Shown: positions 42,372 through 50,692, counted from the first letter of the stretch. The stretch is DNA of 64,000 nucleotides from Bosea sp. F3-2 (GCF_008253865.1 NZ_CP042331.1:620001-684000); one strand, 5' to 3'. Numbers and translations are program-made. Notes: generated from the sequence alone by a model not told the origin.

Positions 42372-42822
42372 GGAGGCTGCCTCGGCTTTCCCCTCCCCCT
42401 TGTGGGGAGGGGCCAGGGGTGGGGGGCGTCGGACAGGACTCTGCCTGCCCGGAAAGAGCGGCGAAGATCGTGTCGAGCACCATCTCCGCCTCGGTCATGA
42501 TCTGTCTGTTGGTGAAGCGCAGGACATTGAAGCCCTGCGTTTCGAGCCAAGTCGAGCGCCGCGCGTCGTAGCGCAGCGCTGTCTTAAAGCCGTGCTGATC
42601 GCCGTCGACTTCAATGATCAGCTTGGCACCGAAGCAAACGAAATCAGCGATATAGGGGCCAAGCGGGACTTGCCGGCGGAAATGCGTGCCGGCCTGAGGC
42701 AGCCGCTTTCTGAGCAGCATCCAGAGCCGCTTTTCGGGCTCGGTCAGGGAACGGCGCAACTCCGGGGCATTGTGCCTGGCGGCAACGCTCGCGACCCTTT
42801 CTTTGGGCTGCATCCACGGCAT
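42364..42822 (-). CDS. DUF559 (Vsr/PD-(D/E)XK-like endonuclease domain) protein
   Basis: 152-aa protein. SLTEPEKRLWMLLRKRLPQAG, HFRRQVPLGPYIADFVCFGAKLIIEVDGDQH and ARRSTWLETQGFNVLRFTN are the DUF559 hallmarks, with candidate catalytic residues D..EVDGDQ. The family is related to very-short-patch-repair and restriction endonucleases, but no activity is known to me. The C-terminal ~20 residues (PTPPTPGPSPQGGGE) are translated from a palindromic repeat. It sits between pdhC and lpdA, an odd place, with repeats on both sides, suggesting acquisition together with the repeats. Confidence 0.85.
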   Translation of the reverse strand: MPWMQPKERVASVAARHNAPELRRSLTEPEKRLWMLLRKRLPQAGTHFRRQVPLGPYIADFVCFGAKLIIEVDGDQHGFKTALRYDARRSTWLETQGFNVLRFTNRQIMTEAEMVLDTIFAALSGQAESCPTPPTPGPSPQGGGESRGSLHE

Positions 42823-42986
42823 TGTCTATTCCGGCCTCGGAGAGCGCTGCACGACGACCCCCACCCCTTCCCCTTCCCACAAGGGGGAGGGGTTAGGTCG
42901 CGGCATCCTCGCGTAAACAACCGCCCGAGCGCCAATCGTCCAAGCTCTTCCCCTCCCCCTTGTGGGGAGGGGATAGGGGTGGGGGT
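42388..42986. repeat. Three copies of a G/C-tract palindromic repeat (family C) flanking the DUF559 gene
   Basis: Copy 1 (42388-42426) and copy 3 (42947-42986) are direct and share TTCCCCTCCCCCTTGTGGGG followed by AGGGG and a G-rich tail; copy 2 (42857-42897) is inverted, CCTTCCCACAAGGGGGAGGG followed by GTTAGG. Each forms a hairpin CCCCTCCCC/GGGGAGGGG. Copy 1 encodes the DUF559 C-terminus; copies 2 and 3 fill the gap to pdhC. Confidence 0.85.
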
Positions 42987-43018
42987 GGTGCCGCCTGGTG
43001 ACCGGCATTACGCAAGCC

Positions 43019-44368
43019 TCACACCAGCATCGCCATGGGCTTCTCGATATAGCCCTTGAAGGCCTGCAGCAGCTCGGCGCCGAGCGCTCCGTCGACGGCG
43101 CGGTGGTCGGTCGAGAGTGTCACCGACATCACCGTCGCGACGGCCGGCTGGCCGTTCTTGACGATGACGCGCGGCTCGCCGGCGCCGACCGCAAGGATCG
43201 TCGCATGCGGCGGGTTCACCACCGCGGCGAAGTCCTTGACCCCGAACATGCCGAGATTGGAGACCGCCGTGGTGCCGCCCTGATACTCCTCGGGCTTCAG
43301 CTTGCGGGCCTTGGCGCGGGCCGCATAGTCCTTCATCTCGTTGGAGATCTGCGACAGCGTCTTCTGTTCGGCGTCGCGGATGATCGGGGTGATCAGGCCG
43401 CCGGGGATCGAGACCGCGACGCCGACATCGGCGTGCTTGTGCTTGAGCATGGCGCCGTCGGTCCAGGAGACATTCGCGTCCGGTACGGCCCTGAGCGCCA
43501 GAGCCAGCGCCTTGATGACCATGTCGTTGACCGAGAGCTTGTAGGCCGGCTTGCCGTCCTTCTCGGGCGCTGCGGTGTTCAGCTCGGCGCGCAGCTTCAG
43601 CAGCGCGTCGAGCTCGCAATCCAGCGTGACATAGAAATGCGGGATCGTCTGCTTGGCCTCGGTGAGGCGGCGCGCGATCGTCTTGCGCATGTTGTCGTGC
43701 GGGATCTCCTCATAGGAGCCCGGAGCGAACAGCTTCTTGACCTGCTCGTCGGAGGGCCCGGCCGCGAGCGGTGCGGCGGCAGGCTTGGCAGCCGGCGCAC
43801 CGGCGGGAGCCGCAGCCGGTGCGGCCTTGGCGCCGCCGCCCTTCTTGGCAGCCTCGACGTCCTTCTCGACGATGCGGCCATGCGGACCGGAGCCGTTGAT
43901 GGCGGCAAGATCGAGCCCGGCGTCCTTGGCGATGCGCCGCGCCAGGGGCGAGGCGAAGGGCCGGCTGCCGTTGAGCTTTGCAGCGGCGGGAGCGGAAGCA
44001 GCCGAAGCGGCCGGAGCTGCCGCGGGAGCCGGAGCCTCCGCCTTCGGCGCTTCAGCCTTCGGAGCCTCGGCCTTGGCGGGCGCAGCGCCGCCAGCCGCGG
44101 GGGCGGAGATGCTCTTGGCATCCTCGCCTTCGCCTGCGATCACGCCGATCACCTCGTTGACGGCGACATCCGCCGTGCCTTCCGGCACCACGATCTTGGC
44201 GAGGACACCCTCGTCGACCGCCTCGACCTCCATGGTCGCCTTGTCGGTCTCGATCTCGGCGATGATGTCGCCGGACTTGATGGTATCGCCTTCCTTCTTC
44301 AGCCACTTGGCGAGATTGCCCTTCTCCATGGTCGGAGAGAGCGCGGGCATCAGGATGTTGGTCGGCAT
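43019..44368 (-). CDS. pdhC: Pyruvate dehydrogenase E2, dihydrolipoamide acetyltransferase
   Basis: 449-aa core subunit. One lipoyl domain (residues ~1-80) has the lipoylated lysine in EIETDKATMEVEAVDEG; a long Ala/Pro linker follows, then the peripheral subunit-binding domain (FASPLARRIAKDAGLDLAAI) and the catalytic domain ending in LSTDHRAVDGALGAELL with the active-site His-Asp. It transfers acetyl groups from PdhA/B to CoA. It starts 14 nt after the pdhB stop. Confidence 0.96.
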   Translation of the reverse strand: MPTNILMPALSPTMEKGNLAKWLKKEGDTIKSGDIIAEIETDKATMEVEAVDEGVLAKIVVPEGTADVAVNEVIGVIAGEGEDAKSISAPAAGGAAPAKAEAPKAEAPKAEAPAPAAAPAASAASAPAAAKLNGSRPFASPLARRIAKDAGLDLAAINGSGPHGRIVEKDVEAAKKGGGAKAAPAAAPAGAPAAKPAAAPLAAGPSDEQVKKLFAPGSYEEIPHDNMRKTIARRLTEAKQTIPHFYVTLDCELDALLKLRAELNTAAPEKDGKPAYKLSVNDMVIKALALALRAVPDANVSWTDGAMLKHKHADVGVAVSIPGGLITPIIRDAEQKTLSQISNEMKDYAARAKARKLKPEEYQGGTTAVSNLGMFGVKDFAAVVNPPHATILAVGAGEPRVIVKNGQPAVATVMSVTLSTDHRAVDGALGAELLQAFKGYIEKPMAMLV

Positions 44369-44382
44369 CGGTCAGCCCCTTC

Positions 44383-45780
44383 TCAGCGATAGCAGACGGC
44401 CTTGGCCGCCGCGACGACCTCGCCGATGTTCGGAAGCGCGAGCTTCTCGAGATTCGCCGCATAGGGCATCGGCACGTCCTTGCCGGTGACGCGGGCGACG
44501 GGGGCATCGAGATAGTCGAAGGCCGCTTCCATGATCTTCATGCCGATCTCGGCGGTGACGCCGGACTGCGGGAAGCCCTCCTCCACCGCGACACAGCGAT
44601 TGGTCTTCTGCACGGAGGCGACGACCGTCTCGATATCCATCGGGCGGATGGTTCTGAGGTCGATGACCTCGGCCTCGATGCCTTCCTTGGCCAGCGCCTC
44701 GGCGGCGCCGAGCGCATAGGCCATGCCGATGCCGAAGGAGACGATGGTCACGTCCGTGCCCGGACGCACCACCTTGGCCTTGCCGATCGGTACGAGGAAA
44801 TCATCGCTCTTCGGCACATCGAAGCTGCGCCCGTAGAGGATCTCGTTCTCGAGGAAGATCACCGGGTTCGGATCGCGGATCGCGCTCTTGAGCAGGCCCT
44901 TCGCGTCGGAGGCGCTGTAGGGCATCACGACCTTGAGGCCGGGCACGTTCGAGTACCACGCCGCATAGTCATGGCTGTGCTGGGCGCCGACGCGGGCCGC
45001 GGCGCCGTTCGGGCCGCGGAAGACGATCGGCGCGCCCATCTGGCCGCCGGACATGTAGAGCGTCTTGGCGGCGGAGTTGATGATGTGGTCGATCGCCTGC
45101 ATGGCGAAGTTGAAGGTCATGAACTCGACGATCGGACGGAGACCCGAGAGCGCCGCGCCGACGCCGATGCCGGCGAAGCCGTGCTCGGTGATCGGCGTGT
45201 CGATGACGCGCTTCGGCCCGAATTCCTGCAGCAGGCCCTGCGTGACCTTGTAGGCGCCCTGGTATTCCGCGACCTCCTCGCCCATCACGAAGACATCGCC
45301 GTCGCGCCGCATCTCCTCGGCCATGGCGTCGCGCAGCGCCTCGCGCACAGTCATCGAGACGATCTCGGCGCCCGCGGGGAATTCGGACGAGGCGTCATAG
45401 GCCTTCGCCTGAGCCGGAACGCTTTGCGGCGCGCTGGCAGCCGGCGCTTCCTCGGCCTTTGCCGCCGGCGCGGGCTCAGCCTTGGGCTCGGGCGCCGCCG
45501 CCTTGGCGGCACCGTTCGCTGCGGTGCTGACGTCCTCGCCGTCGGCCGCGATCACGCCGATCCGCGTGTTGACCGCAACATTGTCGGTGCCGTCGGCGAC
45601 GAGGATCTTGGCGAGGATGCCCTCGTCGACCGCCTCGACCTCCATGGTCGCCTTGTCGGTCTCGATCTCGGCGATGATGTCGCCGGCCTTGACCTGATCG
45701 CCCTCTTTTTTCAGCCACTTGGCCAGTTTTCCTTCCTCCATCGTGGGAGAAAGGGCAGGCATGAGAATGTCGATCGGCAT
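44383..45780 (-). CDS. pdhB: Pyruvate dehydrogenase E1 beta with N-terminal lipoyl domain
   Basis: 465-aa protein. Residues ~1-80 are an extra lipoyl domain with EIETDKATMEVEAVDEG, almost the same as in PdhC, followed by an Ala/Glu/Pro linker; residues ~140-465 are the E1 beta subunit (MGEEVAEYQGAYKVTQGLLQ, EFMTFNFAMQAIDHIINSAA, RVGAQHSHDYAAWY). A lipoylated E1 beta is typical of Rhizobiales and relatives. 67 identical nucleotides are shared with pdhC. The pdhA gene is 59 nt upstream on the same strand. Confidence 0.95.
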   Translation of the reverse strand: MPIDILMPALSPTMEEGKLAKWLKKEGDQVKAGDIIAEIETDKATMEVEAVDEGILAKILVADGTDNVAVNTRIGVIAADGEDVSTAANGAAKAAAPEPKAEPAPAAKAEEAPAASAPQSVPAQAKAYDASSEFPAGAEIVSMTVREALRDAMAEEMRRDGDVFVMGEEVAEYQGAYKVTQGLLQEFGPKRVIDTPITEHGFAGIGVGAALSGLRPIVEFMTFNFAMQAIDHIINSAAKTLYMSGGQMGAPIVFRGPNGAAARVGAQHSHDYAAWYSNVPGLKVVMPYSASDAKGLLKSAIRDPNPVIFLENEILYGRSFDVPKSDDFLVPIGKAKVVRPGTDVTIVSFGIGMAYALGAAEALAKEGIEAEVIDLRTIRPMDIETVVASVQKTNRCVAVEEGFPQSGVTAEIGMKIMEAAFDYLDAPVARVTGKDVPMPYAANLEKLALPNIGEVVAAAKAVCYR

Positions 45781-45839
45781 GAACGCACCCGGATTCTAAG
45801 ACGCGGGGAAAGACGGTGAGGAGGCGCGGGCGCGGGCCG

Positions 45840-46937
45840 TCAGCCCTGCGCCGGCTCCAGCAGGATGTCGGTGTAGAGCTCGGACGGATCGGGCTCGGGA
45901 TCATGCGTCGCGAACTCGGCCGCGTCGTTGACGATCTCGCGCACCTTGGCGTCGATCGCCTTGAGCTCGTCTTCGCCGATCTTGAAATCGCGGATCAGGC
46001 GGGCGCGGACCTGCTCGATCGGATCGTGCTCCTCGCGCATGCGCTGGACCTCGTCCTTGGAGCGATACTTGGCCGGGTCCGACATCGAATGGCCGCGATA
46101 GCGGTAGGTCTGCATCTCGAGGATGTAGGGCCCCTTGCCGGAGCGGGCGTGCTCGACCGCACGCAGGCCGGCCTCGCGCACGGCGCGGACATCCATGCCG
46201 TCGACCTGCTCGCCGGGAATGTTGAAGGAGATGCCGCGGCGCGAGAAATCGGTCTGGGCCGAGGCGCGGGTGACCGCGGTGCCCATGGCGTAGCGGTTGT
46301 TCTCGATCACGAACACGACCGGCAGCTTCCAGAGCTCGGCCATGTTGAAGCTCTCGTAGACCTGACCCTGGTTCGCCGCACCGTCGCCGAAATAGGTCAT
46401 GGAGACAGTATTGTCGCCGCGATACCAGTCGGCGAAGGCCAGGCCGGTGCCGAGCGAGACCTGTGCGCCGACGATGCCGTGGCCGCCGTAGAAGTTCTTC
46501 TCGCGGCTGAACATGTGCATGGAGCCGCCCTTGCCGCGCGAATAGCCGCCGCGCCGGCCGGTCAGCTCCGCCATCACACCGCGCGATTCCATGCCGCAGG
46601 CCAGCATGTGGCCGTGGTCGCGATAGCCGGTGATGACCTGATCGCCATCCTTCGAGGCCATCTGCATGCCGATGACCACGGCTTCCTGGCCGATATAGAG
46701 ATGGCAGAAGCCGCCGATCAGGCCCATGCCGTACATCTGGCCGGCCTTCTCCTCGAAGCGCCGGATCAGCAGCATCTCACGATAGGCGTGAAGGTCTTCT
46801 TCCTTGGTGAAGCTCGGCGCGTTGCTGAGGGCTGTCGAGGTCTTTGCCGCCCCCTCCTTCGAACCCCGTGGCTTTGCCGGCTTTGCAGCGGCTTTCGATT
46901 GAGCGGGAGCTTTCGACTTACGCGCAGCAACAGCCAT
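45840..46937 (-). CDS. pdhA: Pyruvate dehydrogenase E1 alpha
   Basis: 365-aa TPP-binding subunit that decarboxylates pyruvate. The N-terminal ~40 residues are Ala/Lys-rich; the TPP motif GDGAANQGQVYESFNMAELWKLPV and the phosphorylation-loop-like YRYRGHSMSDPAKYRS are present. I chose the ATG at 46935-46937 (MAVAARKSKAP), preceded by GGAGGG at 8-nt spacing; longer frames to 46958 or 47000 lack support. It is the first gene of the pdh operon. The AT-rich stretch at about 46980-47090 should contain its promoter. Confidence 0.95.
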   Translation of the reverse strand: MAVAARKSKAPAQSKAAAKPAKPRGSKEGAAKTSTALSNAPSFTKEEDLHAYREMLLIRRFEEKAGQMYGMGLIGGFCHLYIGQEAVVIGMQMASKDGDQVITGYRDHGHMLACGMESRGVMAELTGRRGGYSRGKGGSMHMFSREKNFYGGHGIVGAQVSLGTGLAFADWYRGDNTVSMTYFGDGAANQGQVYESFNMAELWKLPVVFVIENNRYAMGTAVTRASAQTDFSRRGISFNIPGEQVDGMDVRAVREAGLRAVEHARSGKGPYILEMQTYRYRGHSMSDPAKYRSKDEVQRMREEHDPIEQVRARLIRDFKIGEDELKAIDAKVREIVNDAAEFATHDPEPDPSELYTDILLEPAQG

Positions 46938-47111
46938 CAGGCGGCCCTCCAAGGTCATTTGACCTTTGTTGTAGAGGATCGCAAAAACCTTGGCGAGCAC
47001 GCTATCTCGCAGTGCAACATGATCTAAGTTATTGAAAAGACGAAGATCTGTGATCGTAACTGATTTTCAGTTAATCGATACGTCTGGGACTAAGTGCCGT
47101 ATCGTCAGAAC

Positions 47112-47423
47112 TCAGCGCCCCATGATGACGACGTCGTTCTTGTGCGTGCGGCCAAGGGTGGCTCGCGCGTTCTCTTCCAGGAGATCGCGATCGACCGCCT
47201 CGTCGCGGACCAGGGACAGGCGATGTTCCCAGGATTTGCGCTCGGCGACAAGCCCGGCGAGCTCCAGCTCCATATCGCGCAGCGATTCACGGACGGCGCC
47301 GCGCGCCTCGAGGCCGCGCGCGCCATGCTGGGCATGGAACATGAAATAGGACACGGCTGCTCCCGAGACGAGATAGAGCGCCAATGTCACGAAGATCGAG
47401 CGAAGGCCGCGGCGGATAACCAT
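47112..47423 (-). CDS. ftsB: FtsB/DivIC-type septum formation initiator
   Basis: 103-aa bitopic membrane protein. An N-terminal anchor (SIFVTLALYLVSGAAVSYFMF) is followed by a leucine/glutamate coiled coil (SLRDMELELAGLVAERKSWEHRL) and the family tail DLLEENARATLGRTHKNDVVI. It helps assemble the divisome with FtsL and FtsQ. Its position just upstream of pdhA is typical for Rhizobiales and marks the last core gene before the island. Confidence 0.85.
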   Translation of the reverse strand: MVIRRGLRSIFVTLALYLVSGAAVSYFMFHAQHGARGLEARGAVRESLRDMELELAGLVAERKSWEHRLSLVRDEAVDRDLLEENARATLGRTHKNDVVIMGR

Positions 47424-47492
47424 GGCGCTACGCTAGGAAAACTTGGTTTCCGGCCGGTTAACGAAAGTCGCGGGCTGGGAATTTCGCTGTTC

Positions 47493-47541
47493 TGGTGAGC
47501 GGGGTGGGGATCGAACCCACGACCACATGATTAAAAGTCAT
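47493..47541 (-). other. tRNA-Lys(UUU) 3' fragment, attachment-site remnant
   Basis: On the minus strand this reads ATGA-CTTTTAA-TCAT, the anticodon stem and loop with anticodon TTT, then a complete T arm GTGGG-TTCGATC-CCCAC, the acceptor 3' strand CCCGCTC, discriminator A and CCA. The 5' half (acceptor 5' strand, D arm) is absent: beyond 47541 the sequence does not match a tRNA and the fifth anticodon-stem pair is lost. That is the signature left when an element integrates into the 3' half of a tRNA gene. The intact copy would lie at the element's other end. Confidence 0.85.
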
Positions 47542-47631
47542 CAGACCATGCTGGATGATGGTGAGAAATGTGAGGAAATAGCCCGATAAATCAAGAGAAA
47601 TCTGTCAGAACCACGTGATTATGTGCTACCT

Positions 47632-47674
47632 ATTGGGAAGCACGCAGAGATAATTTGCTTCCCAATGTTTCCCA
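47632..47674. promoter_or_regulatory. Inverted repeat upstream of the integrase, candidate integrase arm site or operator
   Basis: ATTGGGAAGC (47632-47641) is inverted as GCTTCCCAAT (47657-47666) with a 15-nt spacer, and a further GTTTCCCA follows at about 47667-47674. The integrase ATG is at 47686. Similar ATGGGAAGC repeats occur at 52274 and 52296. Placement between the att remnant and int fits recombinase arm sites or integrase autoregulation; both are inferences. Confidence 0.45.
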
Positions 47675-47685
47675 CCGGATGCGCT

Positions 47686-48939
47686 ATGCTCCTCACAGAC
47701 CAATCAGTCGCCAAGCTCACGATACCAGAGGGCAAGGCCGAACTCATCGTATTCGACGATCGCGAACCTGGCTTCGGCGTGCGTCTCCGCGCTGGCGGCA
47801 AGCGTGTCTGGATCTGCCAGTATCGCGCGGGTGGGCAGCAACGCCGTGTCACGATCAAGTCTGTCGCGGAGTTGACGGCAGCCAAAGCACGAGACCGCGC
47901 GAAAGCGCTAAAGGCTGGCGTGACGCTTGGCACCGATCCGCAGGGGGAACGGCTTGCGGAGAAAGAGCGAGCGAAGACCACCCTCCTCCATATCGTCGAC
48001 AGTTACCTGGAGCACCTGGAGCGGCGAGTGAAGGTCGCCGCGATGAAGCGGGCGTCTTACGATGCGACTGAGCGGTATTTGCGGAACCACTGGGCCAAGC
48101 TCCACCCTCAGCCGGCGCATTCCCTCAGCCGCCGCGAGATTGCTGAAAGGCTGACGGCTATTGCCTCTGAGAACGGACCGATTTCGGCGAACCGAGCCAG
48201 GGCAGCCCTATCGTCGCTCTACACCTGGGCGATGAAGGAGGGTCTGCTGGAAACACTGCAGGCCAACCCCGTCGCTTTCACGAACAAGCCAGCGGAAGAG
48301 CGCCATCGCGACCGCGTGCTGAGCCATACCGAACTTCGCGAGATCTGGCAGCACTCGGGCGATAGCGATTTCGGCAGAATCGTGCGCCTGCTGATGTTGA
48401 CCGCCCAGCGGCGGGACGAGGTCGCCAATATGGTTCGCTCTGAGCTTTCGATCGACCGGGCGCTGTGGAGCATCCCCGCGCCGCGGACGAAGAACGGCAT
48501 CATGCACGACGTCCCACTGGCGCCTTCAGCACTTGAGATCATTCAGAGCATCCCGGTGGCGGAAGTGAAGGAAGGCGAGCCGCGTCGCGATCTGATCTTC
48601 GGTGCCGGCAAAGGCGGGTTCTCGGGCTGGAGTCGATCGAAGACCGATCTCGACACCCGGATAGCGGCTGCGCGAGCGAAGGCCGCCGAGGCTGAGGGTG
48701 TTGAGCCGGTCGAGATGCCACACTGGACGCTGCACGACCTGCGCCGGACAGCCGATACGCTTATGAACGAGGAACTGGGCGTCCAACCGCACGTCACCGA
48801 GGCCATCCTGAACCATGTTAGCAGCCAGGAATCGGGCAAGAAGGGCGTGGCGAAGGTCTACAATCGCTCGAAGTATGCGGCAGAGAAGCGAGCGGCGCTT
48901 AGCGCGTGGGCGGACCATCTCCTAGAGATCTCACGATGA
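47686..48939 (+). CDS. int: Tyrosine-type integrase with N-terminal arm-binding domain (DUF4102)
   Basis: 417-aa phage-type recombinase. Residues ~1-90 are the DUF4102 arm-DNA-binding domain (GFGVRLRAGGKRVWICQYRA); residues ~105-205 a SAM-like core-binding domain; the catalytic domain carries R (LTAQRRDEVANM), K (RTKNGIMHDVPL), HxxR (LHDLRRT), H (ILNHVSS) and the nucleophile Y in KVYNRSKY, all intact. I chose the ATG at 47686; in-frame ATGs at 47665 and 47623 would run back over the inverted repeat. It lies 145 nt from the tRNA-Lys fragment, the expected position for an int acting there. Confidence 0.93.
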   Translation: MLLTDQSVAKLTIPEGKAELIVFDDREPGFGVRLRAGGKRVWICQYRAGGQQRRVTIKSVAELTAAKARDRAKALKAGVTLGTDPQGERLAEKERAKTTLLHIVDSYLEHLERRVKVAAMKRASYDATERYLRNHWAKLHPQPAHSLSRREIAERLTAIASENGPISANRARAALSSLYTWAMKEGLLETLQANPVAFTNKPAEERHRDRVLSHTELREIWQHSGDSDFGRIVRLLMLTAQRRDEVANMVRSELSIDRALWSIPAPRTKNGIMHDVPLAPSALEIIQSIPVAEVKEGEPRRDLIFGAGKGGFSGWSRSKTDLDTRIAAARAKAAEAEGVEPVEMPHWTLHDLRRTADTLMNEELGVQPHVTEAILNHVSSQESGKKGVAKVYNRSKYAAEKRAALSAWADHLLEISR

Positions 48940-49190
48940 CGCGGAAGATTGTCCGCGTCGAGATATCACCGGAAGATGCCCTGCGCGACATGCTGGCGGG
49001 GCTGCGACAAGCGCGAGTTGAAGCCGATCTGTCTTGGGACGATGTCGACCGAGCCGCTCGTTTGCCGGCGGGCACGTGCGCTCGCCTGGAGATCGAGATT
49101 GACCACCCGATGGCCGGCAGGGCCTTGCCGAAAAATGCAATCGAGAGAATTGCTGCTCTGCTCGGTGTTGGCTTTACGATAAAGTGGTGA
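48936..49190 (+). CDS. Small XRE/HTH-like protein coupled to the integrase
   Basis: 84-aa protein. LRDMLAGLRQARVEADLSWD and DDVDRAARLPAGTCARLEIE followed by AIERIAALLGVGF give the five-helix outline of a Cro/C1-type HTH, though weakly. Its ATG overlaps the integrase stop (ATGA), so the two are translationally coupled. It could be an excision or copy-control factor. I recognise no specific family. Confidence 0.6.
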   Translation: MTRKIVRVEISPEDALRDMLAGLRQARVEADLSWDDVDRAARLPAGTCARLEIEIDHPMAGRALPKNAIERIAALLGVGFTIKW

Positions 49191-49379
49191 TTACCTGCCT
49201 GCCGCCCGTAAAAAGTAAAAGATTTCAGTCAGTTACAATGGTCATCTTGCGCATTCGAAGTCGCGCTGTGGACAACTAAGAAATATCAAACAATCACTGA
49301 TGCTTAGCGAAGATTTCTGTGCGGTGCGGCTTCTGATCAATTCTCCATACTTCCTTCCATCAACCGGATGGAGTTGGAA

Positions 49380-49592
49380 ATGTCGGTTCTTGATCGCCTG
49401 CCCGCCGAGATCGCCCGCAAGCGGGTTCTTCCCTCTGAGACCGCGGCAGAGTTCTGCGGTCAGACTATCGAAAATTGGCGGAAGCTGCGCCAGCAAGGAA
49501 AATTGCCGGCGCCAATCACGCTCGGCGGTAAGAAGCTTGGTTGGCGCATCGGCGACCTGATCGACTTCATCGACGCCAAGGCCGGCGCCTGA
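49380..49592 (+). CDS. AlpA-like / MerR-type helix-turn-helix protein
   Basis: 70-aa protein. VLPSETAAEFCGQTIENWRK then LRQQGKLPAPITLGGKKLGW and RIGDLIDFIDAK is the usual winged-HTH layout of AlpA/excisionase proteins in prophages and satellites, which control excision or int expression. I chose the ATG at 49380 with GGAG 8 nt upstream; an ATG at 49368 is in frame. The upstream 189-bp gap (49191-49379) is AT-richer and may hold its promoter. Confidence 0.72.
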   Translation: MSVLDRLPAEIARKRVLPSETAAEFCGQTIENWRKLRQQGKLPAPITLGGKKLGWRIGDLIDFIDAKAGA

Positions 49593-49594
49593 CG

Positions 49595-49807
49595 ATGGCC
49601 GGGTACCGCCACAACTCCGAGACTGGCGAGCGGGAATACGTCGGTGATGACGTGCCTGCGGAGAAGCCCATCGGCCCGCCCATGCAGGAACCGGGCTGGG
49701 TCGAGCTGTTCCTTGGTCAGAGCGAGTCCCTGCCGTTCCGGGTGACGCCCCGCCCCGTCGGACCGCGTGGCCGCGTGTACCGACGCCCGTCGCGCCGCCG
49801 CGGGTGA
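49595..49807 (+). CDS. Hypothetical protein of the island
   Basis: 70-aa protein, not recognised. The N-terminal half is polar (YRHNSETGEREYVGDDVPAE) and the C-terminus is strongly basic (RPVGPRGRVYRRPSRRRG), as in small nucleic-acid-binding proteins. The start lies 2 nt after the AlpA-like gene's stop, and the next gene starts 4 nt after its stop, so it is part of one transcription unit. There is no membrane segment or cysteine pair. Confidence 0.5.
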   Translation: MAGYRHNSETGEREYVGDDVPAEKPIGPPMQEPGWVELFLGQSESLPFRVTPRPVGPRGRVYRRPSRRRG

Positions 49808-49811
49808 CGCC

Positions 49812-50129
49812 ATGTCGAGCGATCGTACGAGCCCGGCAGTCCGGCAGATTCTCGACGAGGCGTCTCTGTGGGGCGAATGGGCCGCGGACGTGAAGAGAAG
49901 ACTCGATGCGGTGGAGCCAGGCACGCCGGTGCCAGCTGATCCGCAAGCATTTTTCACAAGACGCCTCGCCGTCGAGCAGATCATTCGCGACGCCGAACAG
50001 GCCGGATACCTCGACGAGCTGAAGCGCCAGCTCGCCGCCATCGACGGCCGGCCGGCGCCAGATCCCGAAACCTCCCTCTCTCCCCAAACGCGGCCACCTC
50101 GCCGCAAGCCGAAAGGACCACGACCATGA
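49812..50129 (+). CDS. Hypothetical protein of the island
   Basis: 105-aa protein, not recognised. It is helical and amphipathic through ~residue 75 (VRQILDEASLWGEWAADVKR and AVEQIIRDAEQAGYLDELKR), with a Pro/Arg-rich basic tail (TRPPRRKPKGPRP). Its last bases overlap an ATG at 50126. In the region just downstream (50122-50278) another frame reads a plausible peptide (GDARARAEFFGHSEALRQIR) without a clear start, so a frameshift or overlapping gene is possible here. Confidence 0.5.
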   Translation: MSSDRTSPAVRQILDEASLWGEWAADVKRRLDAVEPGTPVPADPQAFFTRRLAVEQIIRDAEQAGYLDELKRQLAAIDGRPAPDPETSLSPQTRPPRRKPKGPRP

Positions 50130-50302
50130 ATGCCCCGACGCGCGAAAGCAGATCGCGGTCGCAGTCGCGTCCGGCGATGCCCGAGCCCGAGCCGAGTTTT
50201 TCGGCCACAGCGAGGCACTCCGGCAGATCCGGGTCGAGGTCGAAGCCATCCACCTGGCGCGAGAACGCGTCTGAACGTCACTACCAGCGAAAGGACCGAA
50301 CC

Positions 50303-50692
50303 ATGAAGGCACTGACGAAAACCGAGCGCGAGGGGTTACTCGCGAAGATCGACGGGCTGAGCCAGCGCATCGTCGATCTGGAGCGCGACGAGCGGACGCA
50401 TCGCGAGAAGGTTGAGCTGCTCGACGAAGACGTGGCGAACGGTAAGGCCGGTGCCAAGGCGGAAGCGATCCGCCTGGACGAGAAGGCCAGAGCGGTGCGC
50501 CTGGAGATCGAAGCCTGTCAGCGCGCCAAAGCCGCTGCGCAGCAGCGCTGCAAGGACGATCAGCCGTTCCGCGATGCCGAGATCGCAGCCGAGCAGAAAA
50601 AATCGCGCGAAGAAGCTTGTCGGTATGTCTATGCGCACGCTCGGGAATGCGACGAAGCTGCGCAAGCGCCAGCAAGCTCACCGACTTCCTAG
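50303..50692 (+). CDS. Coiled-coil hypothetical protein of the island
   Basis: 129-aa protein. Residues ~5-115 are charged heptads (EREGLLAKIDGLSQRIVDLE; DEKARAVRLEIEACQRAKAA), predicted to form a long coiled coil; the tail is Ala/Ser/Pro-rich. The ATG at 50303 follows AAAGGACCGAACC, the same leader as before the ATG at 50126. An in-frame ATG at 50126 would add 59 Arg/Ser-rich residues and was rejected. The 3' end overlaps another frame at 50647. Confidence 0.5.
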   Translation: MKALTKTEREGLLAKIDGLSQRIVDLERDERTHREKVELLDEDVANGKAGAKAEAIRLDEKARAVRLEIEACQRAKAAAQQRCKDDQPFRDAEIAAEQKKSREEACRYVYAHARECDEAAQAPASSPTS

